Assembly: GCA_016713105.1 (NCBI GenBank)
Contig: JADJPS010000007.1
Location: 22,501-86,500, forward strand
DNA length: 64,000 bases
Origin: Devosia sp.
GTDB lineage: Bacteria > Pseudomonadota > Alphaproteobacteria > Rhizobiales > Devosiaceae
Reading direction: 5' to 3'
In this document: one piece after another, positions 48,966 through 57,001 of the stretch
How the letters are laid out: every line of letters starts with the position of its first letter
How positions within the stretch are numbered: position 1 is the first letter of the stretch
The notes under the pieces: generated by a model
The model's database searches: none
The model's input: only the letters and a program-made list of their open reading frames with translations
What the model was told of the DNA's origin: nothing
Translations under genes and position numbers: made by a program

Positions 48966-49047
48966 CTTCCCCGCGAAAGCGGGGATCTCTGTCTGAGATC
49001 CCGGTGGCCTATCAAACGGAGGTTCCCGCATTGGCGGGAATGACCCC
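48966..49047. repeat. Intergenic palindromic (REP-like) repeat
   Basis: Between cobS and cobT are three adjoining inverted repeats: CCCCGC/GCGGGG around GAAA (48969-48984), GGGATCTC/GAGATCCC (48982-49002), and TTCCCGC/GCGGGAA (49023-49040). This looks like a dispersed extragenic repeat; one copy is seen in this window. Confidence 0.6.
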
Positions 49048-49082
49048 GGGAGACTGAAAGCTCCGAGCGGACCCGCGACGCA

Positions 49083-50969
49083 ATGGCAACCCCACCCCGC
49101 AGCAAGCCCAACAAGCCCGACACCACCGCGCCCTTCAAGTCGGCGGTGGGGGCCGCGGTGCGCGCCATCGGCGGCAAGCGCGAGCTCGAGGTAAGCTTTT
49201 CAGCCGACCGGCCGATGCTGACCTCCGACAAGGCGAGGCTGGCCAACCTGCCGCGCCTGCCGACGCGGCGCGATATCGCCATCGCCCGCGGTCAGGGGGA
49301 TGCCATGGCGATGCGGCTCGCCAGCCACGATCCCGACACGCACAGGAAGCGCGCCCCGGCAGAGCCGGAGGCACGCGCTGCCTTCGACGCGCTCGAACAG
49401 GCCCGCGTCGAGGCGCTGGGCTGCGTGCGCATGCCGGGCATGACCGGCAATATCCATGAGATGCTGGAAGACCGGCTATTCCGGCAGAACTTCGCCGAGG
49501 TCAGCGACAAGGCCGACGCGCCGCTGGCCGAGGCGCTGGGACTGATCCTCAGGGAGCGCATCGCCGGCATTTCCATCCCGCCCTCCGGCAATGCCATCGT
49601 CGGGCTGTGGAAGACCGAGATCGAAGAGAAGGCCGGCACCTCGCTCCATACCCTGCTCGACAAGTTCGAGGACCAGGAGCTGTTCGGCCGCGCCACGCGG
49701 CAATTGCTGCGCGACCTGAACCTCGTGCCCGACAGCGATCTCGACGACGGCGAGGCCGACGACAGCGACGGGGGCGACGACCAGGAGCCCGAGCGCGGCC
49801 AGGACGACGACACGTCCCCCGAGCAGGGCGAAGGCGAGAGCGAGGACGCCGAGGCGGAGGAAGACCAGACGCCCGGACAGTCCGAGGACTCGGGCGAGGT
49901 CGAGGGCGCCGAGATGGACTTCGAGGAATCCGAGGACGAATCCTCGGAGGCCGGGGAAGACTCGCCCAACCCGCCGCCACCCGGCGCCAATGCCAAGGAG
50001 TTCCAGAACGCCTTCACCTACAGGATCTTCACCCAGAAATTCGACGAGGTGGTGAAGGCCGGCGAGCTCTGCCCGGCCGAAGAGCTCGACCAGTTGCGCG
50101 CCCTGCTCGACAAGCAGCTCGAGAACCTCGCCGGCGCCGTGGCGCGGCTCGCCAACAAGCTGCAGCGCCGCCTGATGGCGCAGCAGAGCCGCAGCTGGGA
50201 GTTCGATCTCGAGGAGGGCCTGCTCGACACGGCGCGCCTCACCCGCGTGGTCACCGACCCGCTGCAGGCGCTGAGCTTCAAGGTCGAGCGCGACACCGAC
50301 TTCCGCGACACCGTCGTGACGCTGCTGCTCGACAATTCCGGCTCGATGCGCGGCCGCCCGATCACCATCGCGGCGATCTGCGGCGACATCCTCGCTCGCA
50401 CCCTCGAGCGCTGCGGTGTCAAGGTCGAGATTCTCGGCTTCACCACCCGCGCCTGGAAGGGCGGCAAGAGCCGCGAGGCCTGGCTCGAGGCAGGACGCCC
50501 GCCCAATCCCGGCCGCGTCAACGACATCCGCCACATCATCTACAAGGCCGCCGACGAGCCCTGGCGGCACGCCCGCCGCAACCTCGGGCTGATGATGCGC
50601 GAGGGCCTGCTCAAGGAGAACATCGACGGCGAGGCGCTGCAATGGGCGCACCGGCGCCTGCTCGCGCGGCCCGAAAACCGCCGCATCCTGATGGTGATAT
50701 CCGATGGCGCCCCGGTCGACGACTCGACGCAGAGCGTCAACGCCGGCAACTACCTCGAGGCCCATTTGCGTCAGGTGATCGAAGACATCGAGACCCGATC
50801 GCCGGTGCAACTGGTGGCCGTCGGCATCGGCCATGACGTCACCCGCTACTATCGCCGCGCCGTGACCCTGCTCGATGCCGAGGAACTGGCCGGCGCGCTC
50901 ACCGATGAGTTGGCGGCGCTGTTCGACGAGGAAGCGCCCGGAGCGGACCGCAAGGGCCGGTTCGGATGA
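49083..50969 (+). CDS. cobT: Cobaltochelatase subunit CobT
   Basis: Partner of CobS in the CobNST chelatase of the aerobic cobalamin pathway. The 628-residue protein has the helical N-terminal part (1-215), a very acidic linker (about 216-296, Asp/Glu runs) and a C-terminal von Willebrand A domain with the metal-binding MIDAS motif LLLDNSGSMRG (about 417). VVAVGIGHDV sits near the end. Normal family length. The ribosome binding site is weak. It follows cobS by about 137 bases across the palindromic repeat. Confidence 0.95.
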   Translation: MATPPRSKPNKPDTTAPFKSAVGAAVRAIGGKRELEVSFSADRPMLTSDKARLANLPRLPTRRDIAIARGQGDAMAMRLASHDPDTHRKRAPAEPEARAAFDALEQARVEALGCVRMPGMTGNIHEMLEDRLFRQNFAEVSDKADAPLAEALGLILRERIAGISIPPSGNAIVGLWKTEIEEKAGTSLHTLLDKFEDQELFGRATRQLLRDLNLVPDSDLDDGEADDSDGGDDQEPERGQDDDTSPEQGEGESEDAEAEEDQTPGQSEDSGEVEGAEMDFEESEDESSEAGEDSPNPPPPGANAKEFQNAFTYRIFTQKFDEVVKAGELCPAEELDQLRALLDKQLENLAGAVARLANKLQRRLMAQQSRSWEFDLEEGLLDTARLTRVVTDPLQALSFKVERDTDFRDTVVTLLLDNSGSMRGRPITIAAICGDILARTLERCGVKVEILGFTTRAWKGGKSREAWLEAGRPPNPGRVNDIRHIIYKAADEPWRHARRNLGLMMREGLLKENIDGEALQWAHRRLLARPENRRILMVISDGAPVDDSTQSVNAGNYLEAHLRQVIEDIETRSPVQLVAVGIGHDVTRYYRRAVTLLDAEELAGALTDELAALFDEEAPGADRKGRFG

Positions 50970-52003
50970 GCGGGGGCGGCAGATCCGTCGCCCACAGCCG
51001 CGTCGTCGGCCTGCTCGTCGCATTAACTGCCGTTTCCGGACTAATCCTCGCCGCAGGACGCGGCGTCCGCGCCGACGACGAGACGATCACCGCCATCCCG
51101 ATCCGCACCTTCATGTCCGCCGCCATCGGCCAGCGCGTGCAAGGCGTCATCTGGCGCGGCGGCATCGAGATGCAGAGCCAGACCGACACATTCGGGGGCC
51201 TGTCGGGCCTCGGCTTCACCGGCCCCGACGGACGGCTGGTGATGGTCTCGGACCGCGGCAATTTCGTCTCCGGACAGCTGCTCTATGACGAGGCCGCGCG
51301 TCCGCTCGGCCTGATCGGCGTGAGCATCACCGCGATCCAGAATTCGAGCGGCCGGGACCTGCCGCGGCCCTTCGCCCGCGACGCCGAGGCGCTGACGGTG
51401 ATCGAGAGGGACGGCATCCCGACCGCCGTGCGCGTCGGCTTCGAGAACCTGACGCGTGTCGCCGATTTCCAGCTGGTAGACGGGATACCGCAGGGCGCTG
51501 CCCGCGAGGTGGCCATTCCCGACTGGCTGAGCGAGACGCGCACCAACGGGACGCTGGAGGCGGTGTGCGTCGCCCCGGCCGCCTCACCCATCGCCGGTTC
51601 CACCCTGCTCCTCACCGAGGGCATTATCGATGACGACGGCCAGCATGCGGCCTACCTGCTGGGGCGCAATGACAGGGGGCGGCTGAGCTATGTGTCGGGG
51701 AACGGCACCGATCCCACCGATTGCGCCTTCCTGCCCAATGGTGACCTGCTGGTGCTCGAACGGGGCGTCGCCTTCCTCTCGTTCAGGATGCGCCTCGTGC
51801 GCGTTCCGGCTGCTGACGTGAAACCGGGAGCGCACCTGACGGGCGAGGTACTGCTGCAGTCCTTCGGTGCCGATATCGACAACATGGAAGCGCTCGCCGT
51901 GCACACCGCCCTGACGGCACCACCCGCATCACGCTGGTCTCCGGACAACAATTTCAACGACTGGGAACGCAACCTGCTCCTCGAGTTCAGCCTGCCGGAG
52001 TGA
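50966..52003 (+). CDS. Esterase-like activity of phytase family protein
   Basis: A 345-residue exported beta-propeller-like protein that overlaps the cobT stop by 4 bases. A signal-like segment (VVGLLVALTAVSGLILAAG) precedes GGLSGLGFTGPDGRLVMVSDRGNFVSG, TNGTLEAVCVAPA and FLPNGDLLVLER; these are the blocks of the phytase-like esterase family, often found next to cobT in this group. Near the end the reading between 51908 and 51943 (TALTAPPASRWSP) is nonsense while another frame reads PDGTTRITLVS, after which DNNFNDWERNLLLEF returns: two compensating one-base indels, probably sequence errors. The substrate is unknown. Confidence 0.8.
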   Translation: MSGGGRSVAHSRVVGLLVALTAVSGLILAAGRGVRADDETITAIPIRTFMSAAIGQRVQGVIWRGGIEMQSQTDTFGGLSGLGFTGPDGRLVMVSDRGNFVSGQLLYDEAARPLGLIGVSITAIQNSSGRDLPRPFARDAEALTVIERDGIPTAVRVGFENLTRVADFQLVDGIPQGAAREVAIPDWLSETRTNGTLEAVCVAPAASPIAGSTLLLTEGIIDDDGQHAAYLLGRNDRGRLSYVSGNGTDPTDCAFLPNGDLLVLERGVAFLSFRMRLVRVPAADVKPGAHLTGEVLLQSFGADIDNMEALAVHTALTAPPASRWSPDNNFNDWERNLLLEFSLPE

Positions 52004-52008
52004 CCGCG

Positions 52009-52367
52009 ATGACCGCCGGGACGTCCTTGACGCTTACGCCGAACGGATCAATCGGCACGATTTCGACCTGCTTACCGACCTGATCGCGCCCGGTGCCACG
52101 TTCTGGTTCTCGGACGGTACCCACACGGGCATCGCTGCGATCCGCACCGCCTTCGAAACCACCTGGCAAGTCATTGGAAGCGACGAGCACTACTGGCTCG
52201 ACCAGCATCAATGGGTCGCCGACGCCGACAACGCCGCCGCCTGCACCTATCGCTTCAACTGGAAGACGCCCACCGCATCCGGTTTCGGACGCGGCACCAC
52301 CGTCCTGAAGCGCGTGGGCGATCGCTGGTGCATCGTCCACGAGCACCTGAGTCCCTGGCCGGCATAG
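52009..52367 (+). pseudogene. NTF2/SnoaL-like small protein, frame broken at the start
   Basis: A frame ending with TAG at 52365-52367 reads RRDVLDAYAERINRHDFDLL, TFWFSDGTHTGIAAIRTAF, HYWLDQHQWVAD and IVHEHLSPWPA, a typical nuclear-transport-factor-2-type cone of about 115 residues with no known ligand. It has no start codon in frame; the ATG at 52009 would give MT directly in front of RRDVLD if one base were missing or two extra. I take it as a real gene with an indel just after the start, 5 bases after the phytase-like gene. Confidence 0.65.
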
Positions 52368-52487
52368 CTGCCGCGCAACCCTGATGCTCGACGCGTTCAG
52401 CCGGGACTGAGCGCCCCGCGCCTTTGATCCAACGCAAGCCTACCGGCGCGTCTCCCGCTACGGCTTGAGTGGCGGAGGAGGTCGATC

Positions 52488-52888
52488 ATGCCTGCATTCG
52501 TTCACATCGATATTGCCGCCGACGATCCGGAACGCGCGGCGCGCTTCTAACCGGGTGTTCCGGCTGGGACATCACCAAGCTCGACGGACCAGTGCCCTAT
52601 TGGCTGGTGACGCCCAGGATCCAAGCGCCTGCTCCAGGCGCCGGCATCGCCAGGCGCGAACTCGCCTGGCAGGGGATCACGCCGACCATCGACGTCGAAT
52701 CGGCGGACGACTACGCCAGCAAGATCGTGTCCGAGGGCGGAACCATCGTCATCCCCAAGACCTCGATCCCCGGCGTCGGCGAGCTCGTGACCTTCAAGGA
52801 CACCGAGGGCAATGTCCTCGCTATCCTTGAGGCGGCACCCGCCAATGCCTTTGCCGGCCCGCCGCCGGCCTGGTGTCTTGCCAAATAG
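52488..52888 (+). pseudogene. VOC family protein, frame broken
   Basis: From ATG 52488, with GGAGGAGG in front, the frame reads MPAFVHIDIAADDPERAARF and hits TAA. Removing one A (near 52550) and one C (near 52560) gives RFYRVFGWDITKLDGPVPYW and joins the long following frame, which ends VGELVTFKDTEGNVLAILE and WCLAK. This is a complete VOC-fold (glyoxalase-like) gene with two one-base insertions; in context it is more likely a sequence error than a true loss. Confidence 0.75.
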
Positions 52889-53811
52889 GTTGTTCAGTCT
52901 TGCTCGGAACGGGCTGGGGCCAGCGTGCCCGGCGTGGGGGCGGACAAAGGTAGTAATCGTTGTTCCATTCTGCTGCGGCGTAGGATCGTTGCGTCGAGGA
53001 CTGGTAGGGTCTGGCATACGCCATTCGCGCAGGCATTGACTGGATGAAGCCGCTCAGCCTTACCGTTGGTGCGAGGGTGTAGGGCCGTCAATGCGGATAT
53101 GACGGGCTCCCGCCTGTTTGAGTGCAGCCGCAAGAGCCTTGAGCGGTAGGCCGAGCCATTATCGGTCATCGCACGCTCGACGGTGGCTTAGGCCTGCCAG
53201 ACCGACCTGGGGCCCGTTTGAGGAAGGCAGTGGTGTCCCACCTGGCCCTCGGATGGCAGGATCCGAACATAGGCGAGGCGGGAGGCGTCATCGACGGCGA
53301 CGTGCAGGAAAGTCCAGCCGCCCTTGTTGGCGTGCATGCCGGGGCCGCGCGGCGGAAGCGATGTCCGATGCCATTGATCTGCCCAGCTTCGCGATCATCG
53401 AGATGGATCATCGCCCGGCCGCTCCGCTCGCGGATCACCACGGCGGCTTCGGCTCAAAGCAAGGCGAGGCGGTTGAGGGGCCAACCGCCGCCAGCACCAT
53501 CCCACCGTTGAACGGGCCGGCCAGAGCCTTTTACAATGGCCGGTCCCGTCGCCCGCTGCCGGCGAGAGTTGCGCGATCCGCTCGATTTGCGCCGCCGCCA
53601 GCCGGTACGGGTAGCGACGCGAGAGCCGAGCTACGGTCTGCCAACTGCCGGTCGCCAGTCCACGATACCACCCCAGCCAGCGATAGCCCGTCCACTTGAC
53701 ACGCCGCCACAGCCTCCGCAGCCCGGGCCATGGACCAGCCCTGATCGATCCGCTGCACCAAAAGCGCACTCGACCTGGGCGTCAGACGCGCATTCTTGTG
53801 GACGTTCATTC
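52889..53811 (-). mobile_element. Degraded IS481-type transposase gene
   Basis: Pieces of an IS481 family transposase in all three minus frames: the N-terminal MNVHKNARLTPRSSALLV (from 53811), the catalytic-core starts IHLDDREAGQINGIGHRF (about 53400) and TDNGSAYRSR with RTNGKAERL (about 53165-53045), and the end AYARPYQSSTQRSYAAAEWN. DDE-type residues are thus scattered over several frames with many indels. I could not delimit terminal inverted repeats. Some breaks may be sequence errors, as in the neighbours. Confidence 0.75.
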
Positions 53812-53877
53812 GGCTCCGCTGAAGGGTTGGTTGGTGTCGCAACCCCAGCTTCTCAGCCCTTCCTCGGTGGGCAACCT

Positions 53878-54322
53878 TCATAGCTTCAGAGGCACTAGGC
53901 CGCCTTGGCCAGCGGCGGCGACGGCATGATCTTGCCATATCAGCCGGTAAGGCGCGAGCAACAGCTTAGCGCGGCGAGGAACTTGACGAGGAAGTCGCCG
54001 GTCGCGAGCGAGGTCCTGGCGGCACTTCCGGAACGATCCCGACCACGGAGCGCCAAAGCCGAGCGAACCGTCCTCCCGCCGGACCATAAGGTCGACGGAA
54101 ACCGAGAACGGAGCGAAGGCGATGGTGAAGAAGACCGGCGTGTCCGGCGCCGAGCCAGCAGCGACGCGGTGAGCGAGCACCAGCCAGTGGCGATTCTGAG
54201 CCGCGAGCACCTGCAATGTCGAGCAACTGGACGACCAGAAACGCCGGTTCAGATGCGATGGACGATGCGCGGCGTGGCGAAATTTCCGAGAGCGCCACCG
54301 CGACGACGAACCCCGCTACCAC
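53878..54322 (-). other. Unrecognised, possibly degraded coding stretch
   Basis: The minus strand has gene-like pieces in two frames: a hydrophobic stretch (VVAGFVVAVALSEI) and then QNRHWLVLAHRVAAGSAPD, FFTIAFAPFSVSVDLMVRREDG. They could be one membrane or exported protein interrupted by an indel near 54215, but I do not know the family and cannot exclude chance. The sequence between here and the rpmB terminator holds nothing clearer. Confidence 0.3.
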
Positions 54323-54588
54323 CAGCGTACCCGCGCCGCCCCGTCATAACGGTTGGTGAGGAACGTGACGAGAATGCGAAGGGTAGGGGAACGCCCCAGG
54401 TCAAGTCTCCCAGGTGGGACCGGACCGATATCGAAATCGACCGGATACTGGACGGGAATATTGGAGGCGGTGACGCCGCCTACCACCTGGCGGCAATCGC
54501 CGCGAGGAACCGAAGCGGACGCGGCCGCTCCCCTTCATCGGCCGCTGGCCGGCACCTGACCGGGGCGGAGGTTGCGGGAAAGCCCCCC

Positions 54589-54620
54589 TGAAAACAGAAC
54601 CGCGCCCCCGAAGGGACGCG
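54589..54620 (-). terminator. Intrinsic terminator of rpmB
   Basis: On the minus strand an 8-bp stem (54620-54613 with 54608-54601, one G-U pair) closes on the stable tetraloop TTCG and is followed by GTTCTGTTTTC. It lies 11 bases after the rpmB stop at 54632. Confidence 0.8.
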
Positions 54621-54631
54621 CTCAAAGCTCC

Positions 54632-54926
54632 TTATCGCTGCGGCACCGAGACGAGCGCGGCGCACACTTCCTTCCCGTTGACCGCCACGGCGCGACCGAC
54701 GACAATTCGTCGTCGGCCTTGAGCAGGAACGCATCGAGGCCGCGCGATGCTCAACCGTACGCAGCGCGTTCGCCGAGATGCGGAGCTTGACCGACCGGCC
54801 GAGCGAGTCGGACGGACGAGACGTTGAGGGAGTTGGGCGGAAACGCCGCGGGTGCGGTTGAGGCGCGGGCTGCCACCTTGTTCCCGAACAGACGCCCTTA
54901 CCGGTCAATTCGCAGCGGCGAGCCAT
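54632..54926 (-). pseudogene. rpmB: 50S ribosomal protein L28, frame broken
   Basis: Component of the large ribosomal subunit. The ATG at 54926 gives MARRCELTGKGV, the L28 start; GRSVKLRISANALRTVEHR, the L28 core, follows in the same frame after a garbled stretch; then GGLDAFLLKADDELS reads in another frame, and VNGKEVCAALVSVPQR ends at TAA 54632. The total length of 295 bases is one more than a multiple of three, fitting three or more indels. L28 is needed for normal ribosomes, so the breaks are most likely errors in the consensus sequence; a second intact copy elsewhere is the alternative. Confidence 0.85.
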
Positions 54927-55143
54927 TCTCTATCCTGTCAAGGACCCTGGGCGCAGGACAAACCCGCGCAACCAGGCCTCAGTCTGTTCTTGATTGTGGG
55001 CGCCTCTCCGCTGGTCAAGCCGGGCTGCCGCGTCAAGTTGAGATGGTCGTGAGCGCCTTGTCCAGTGTCGCGAGGCGTGGGCAAGTTCGGAGACGCCGGG
55101 TTCGCCGGGGACCCCGGAGGTTCCCCGTAGACAAGTGGCTGAG

Positions 55144-55946
55144 CGCCCACCGTGGCTTCCGCAGTTGCCTCGCCGCCCTGGTGCTCCACGGCACCGTCCT
55201 GCTGGCGCCCACCACGCCTCGGCGGCGCCGTTCAGCGCCGTCGGCCGGTAGCCTGGGTGAGCCTGGGCGGCTCACACGCCGACTGTCAGGAGATCACTCT
55301 CGACGACGATGCGCGCAATTACCGGCTGGCTCTCGACGCCAGATCACCGATCTCGCGCCGGCTGGTGGCGAGCAGTACAGCGGGAGGCTCCGGGTCGTCG
55401 GCGTCGACCTAGCACCGGACTGCGCGCACAGAAGTTCGACCTCTGGACCCGCGCCAGCGGCACCGCCTTCACCGTCGCCATCACCTCCATCCCGGCGGCG
55501 ACGTGGGAATCCGCCGTCGTCAGCCCCCGCTCAAACAACATCGACCGGGTGGCCATCGAGCGCAAGCAACTGGCGGCGGCGACATCAACGACGTAGCGTG
55601 CTTCGTTCTGCTCAGGGCGCGGCCGCTCGATGCCTCATTGTGCCAGAGCAGCGCGGGTCTTCACACCGGCATTGCGAACGCTTCAAGCCTGTCCCTCCGC
55701 TTCGCCTGTATACGAGATCCCGGCGACCTCCAGCACCGGCTACCGGGGGCCGGTGGTGCTGCACGATGCACTACTAAACGTCTCGGGGCACCACGAGCTC
55801 CGAAGTGACCGCCTATCTCGCCCAGAACGAACGCATCCTGTTGTGGTATGCGCCGTTGGCCGGAACCCGGCTGTTTCACCTATCGAGCGCTGATCGCCAC
55901 GGACTCCGGCGATCTGTCGATCGTGCTGACCTCGCTCAGCGGCTAG
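55144..55946 (+). pseudogene. Exported hypothetical protein 1, frame broken
   Basis: Coding pieces follow one another on the plus strand in changing frames: a signal-like CLAALVLHGTVLLAPT (about 55165), KFDLWTRASGTAFTVAITSI and SPRSNNIDRVAIERKQLAAA (about 55430-55590), YEIPATSSTGYRGPVVLHDA, then TAYLAQNERILLWYAPLAGT and RALIATDSGDLSIVLTSLSG ending at TAG 55944. Together about 260 residues of a secreted protein I do not recognise, with at least four indels. The start is uncertain (GTG near 55150). Confidence 0.55.
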
Positions 55947-56043
55947 CGCCGGCCTGAACGGGACATAAACCCGTGCCTCGGGCGGGGTTCCAGCGCTCCC
56001 CGCATGGTCGCCTCAACACCGGCACGACGCCGAGGAGGACGCC

Positions 56044-56452
56044 ATGACCACCGCACTCAGGGCCTAGCCCTTGCCCCTGATCGCCATTGCCGCAGCCGCC
56101 GGCTCGGCCTGGAGGCAGTCGATCTCAGCTCGGCCACTCCCGCCCAAGCTGGTGCCGACCCGGATCCAGCTGGCATCCATCCCGCCGCCCGACAACACCT
56201 GCCCGGGACCGGCCAAGCTGACCGCCTGGTGCAGACCAACGTGCCGGGCACGCTCGACATCCTGATCGTGCGCAAGAACGGCCAGGTGGCCGGGCCCTAT
56301 GCCGTGACCACGGTGAAGGGCGGCAATGGCGTGATCATGGGCAGCTACACCCGCAACTTCGCGGTCGGCGCACCGATCGACGCCGGTATCGCGTCGTCGT
56401 CGCCGGAACGCCGGTGGCCAGCACCTGGGTACCACTGGTCGCCGATTGCTGA
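56044..56452 (+). pseudogene. Exported hypothetical protein 2, frame broken
   Basis: GAGGAGGACGCC precedes ATG 56044, which gives MTTALRA and a TAG; a frame change continues the signal peptide (PLPLIAIAAAAGSAW), another carries GTLDILIVRKNGQVAGPYAV and TTVKGGNGVIMGSYTRNF, and a third ends RVVVAGTPVASTWVPLVADC at TGA 56450-56452. The complete protein would be about 135 residues, exported, with at least three indels in the present sequence. It follows exported protein 1 by about 100 bases. The family is unknown to me. Confidence 0.55.
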
Positions 56453-57001
56453 CTTTCGGCTCGCCCCGGGGCACCGGCAACAGACCGGCGCCCCGCCGCG
56501 CCCGGACGGCCCCAGGCGGGCTTTCCTGGCCGGGCGACGCCCTTGGCGGAAATCATGGTTAACGCCACGTGAAGATTTCCGCTGTGCCAGTCTGGGACGG
56601 TCAACGGCTTTTTGCAAACATCGCGCCGCAGGGCGCGGCAGGCCGGCATCCGATCCGTAAACCTGCGAATTTTGTTTGGTCGAGAGGGCTTTACCGCTCG
56701 TTCACGACTCACCGATTCGCCCCCGTCTTCGCCCGGTTTTAACGCTTTGGTAACCGAGGTGAACGGGTTCCGGGGGAAATCGCGCCATGTCGTCGGCCGA
56801 GGTCCTGGAATTGGGGCAGACTCACTGACCGACCCACCATAGGCTGTGGGGAACAAAGGTGGATTTGCGAGTCGCCGCCGATTCCTTTTCCGGTTTGTTC
56901 CTGCTTCGTGCGAAAGCCTAACGCAGGAGCGCAAACCGGGCCGTAACTGTGCCGATCCGGGACACTCGTTTCCGCGCCGCGGAACGCCTAGATAGGGGAC
57001 G
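56453..57001. other. Non-coding stretch before the helicase gene
   Basis: About 550 bases without a gene I can support; open frames here look random on both strands. It should hold the helicase promoter. AT-rich patches lie around 56740 (TTTTAACGCTTTGGTAACC). No tRNA-like cloverleaf or clear promoter pair was found. Confidence 0.35.
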
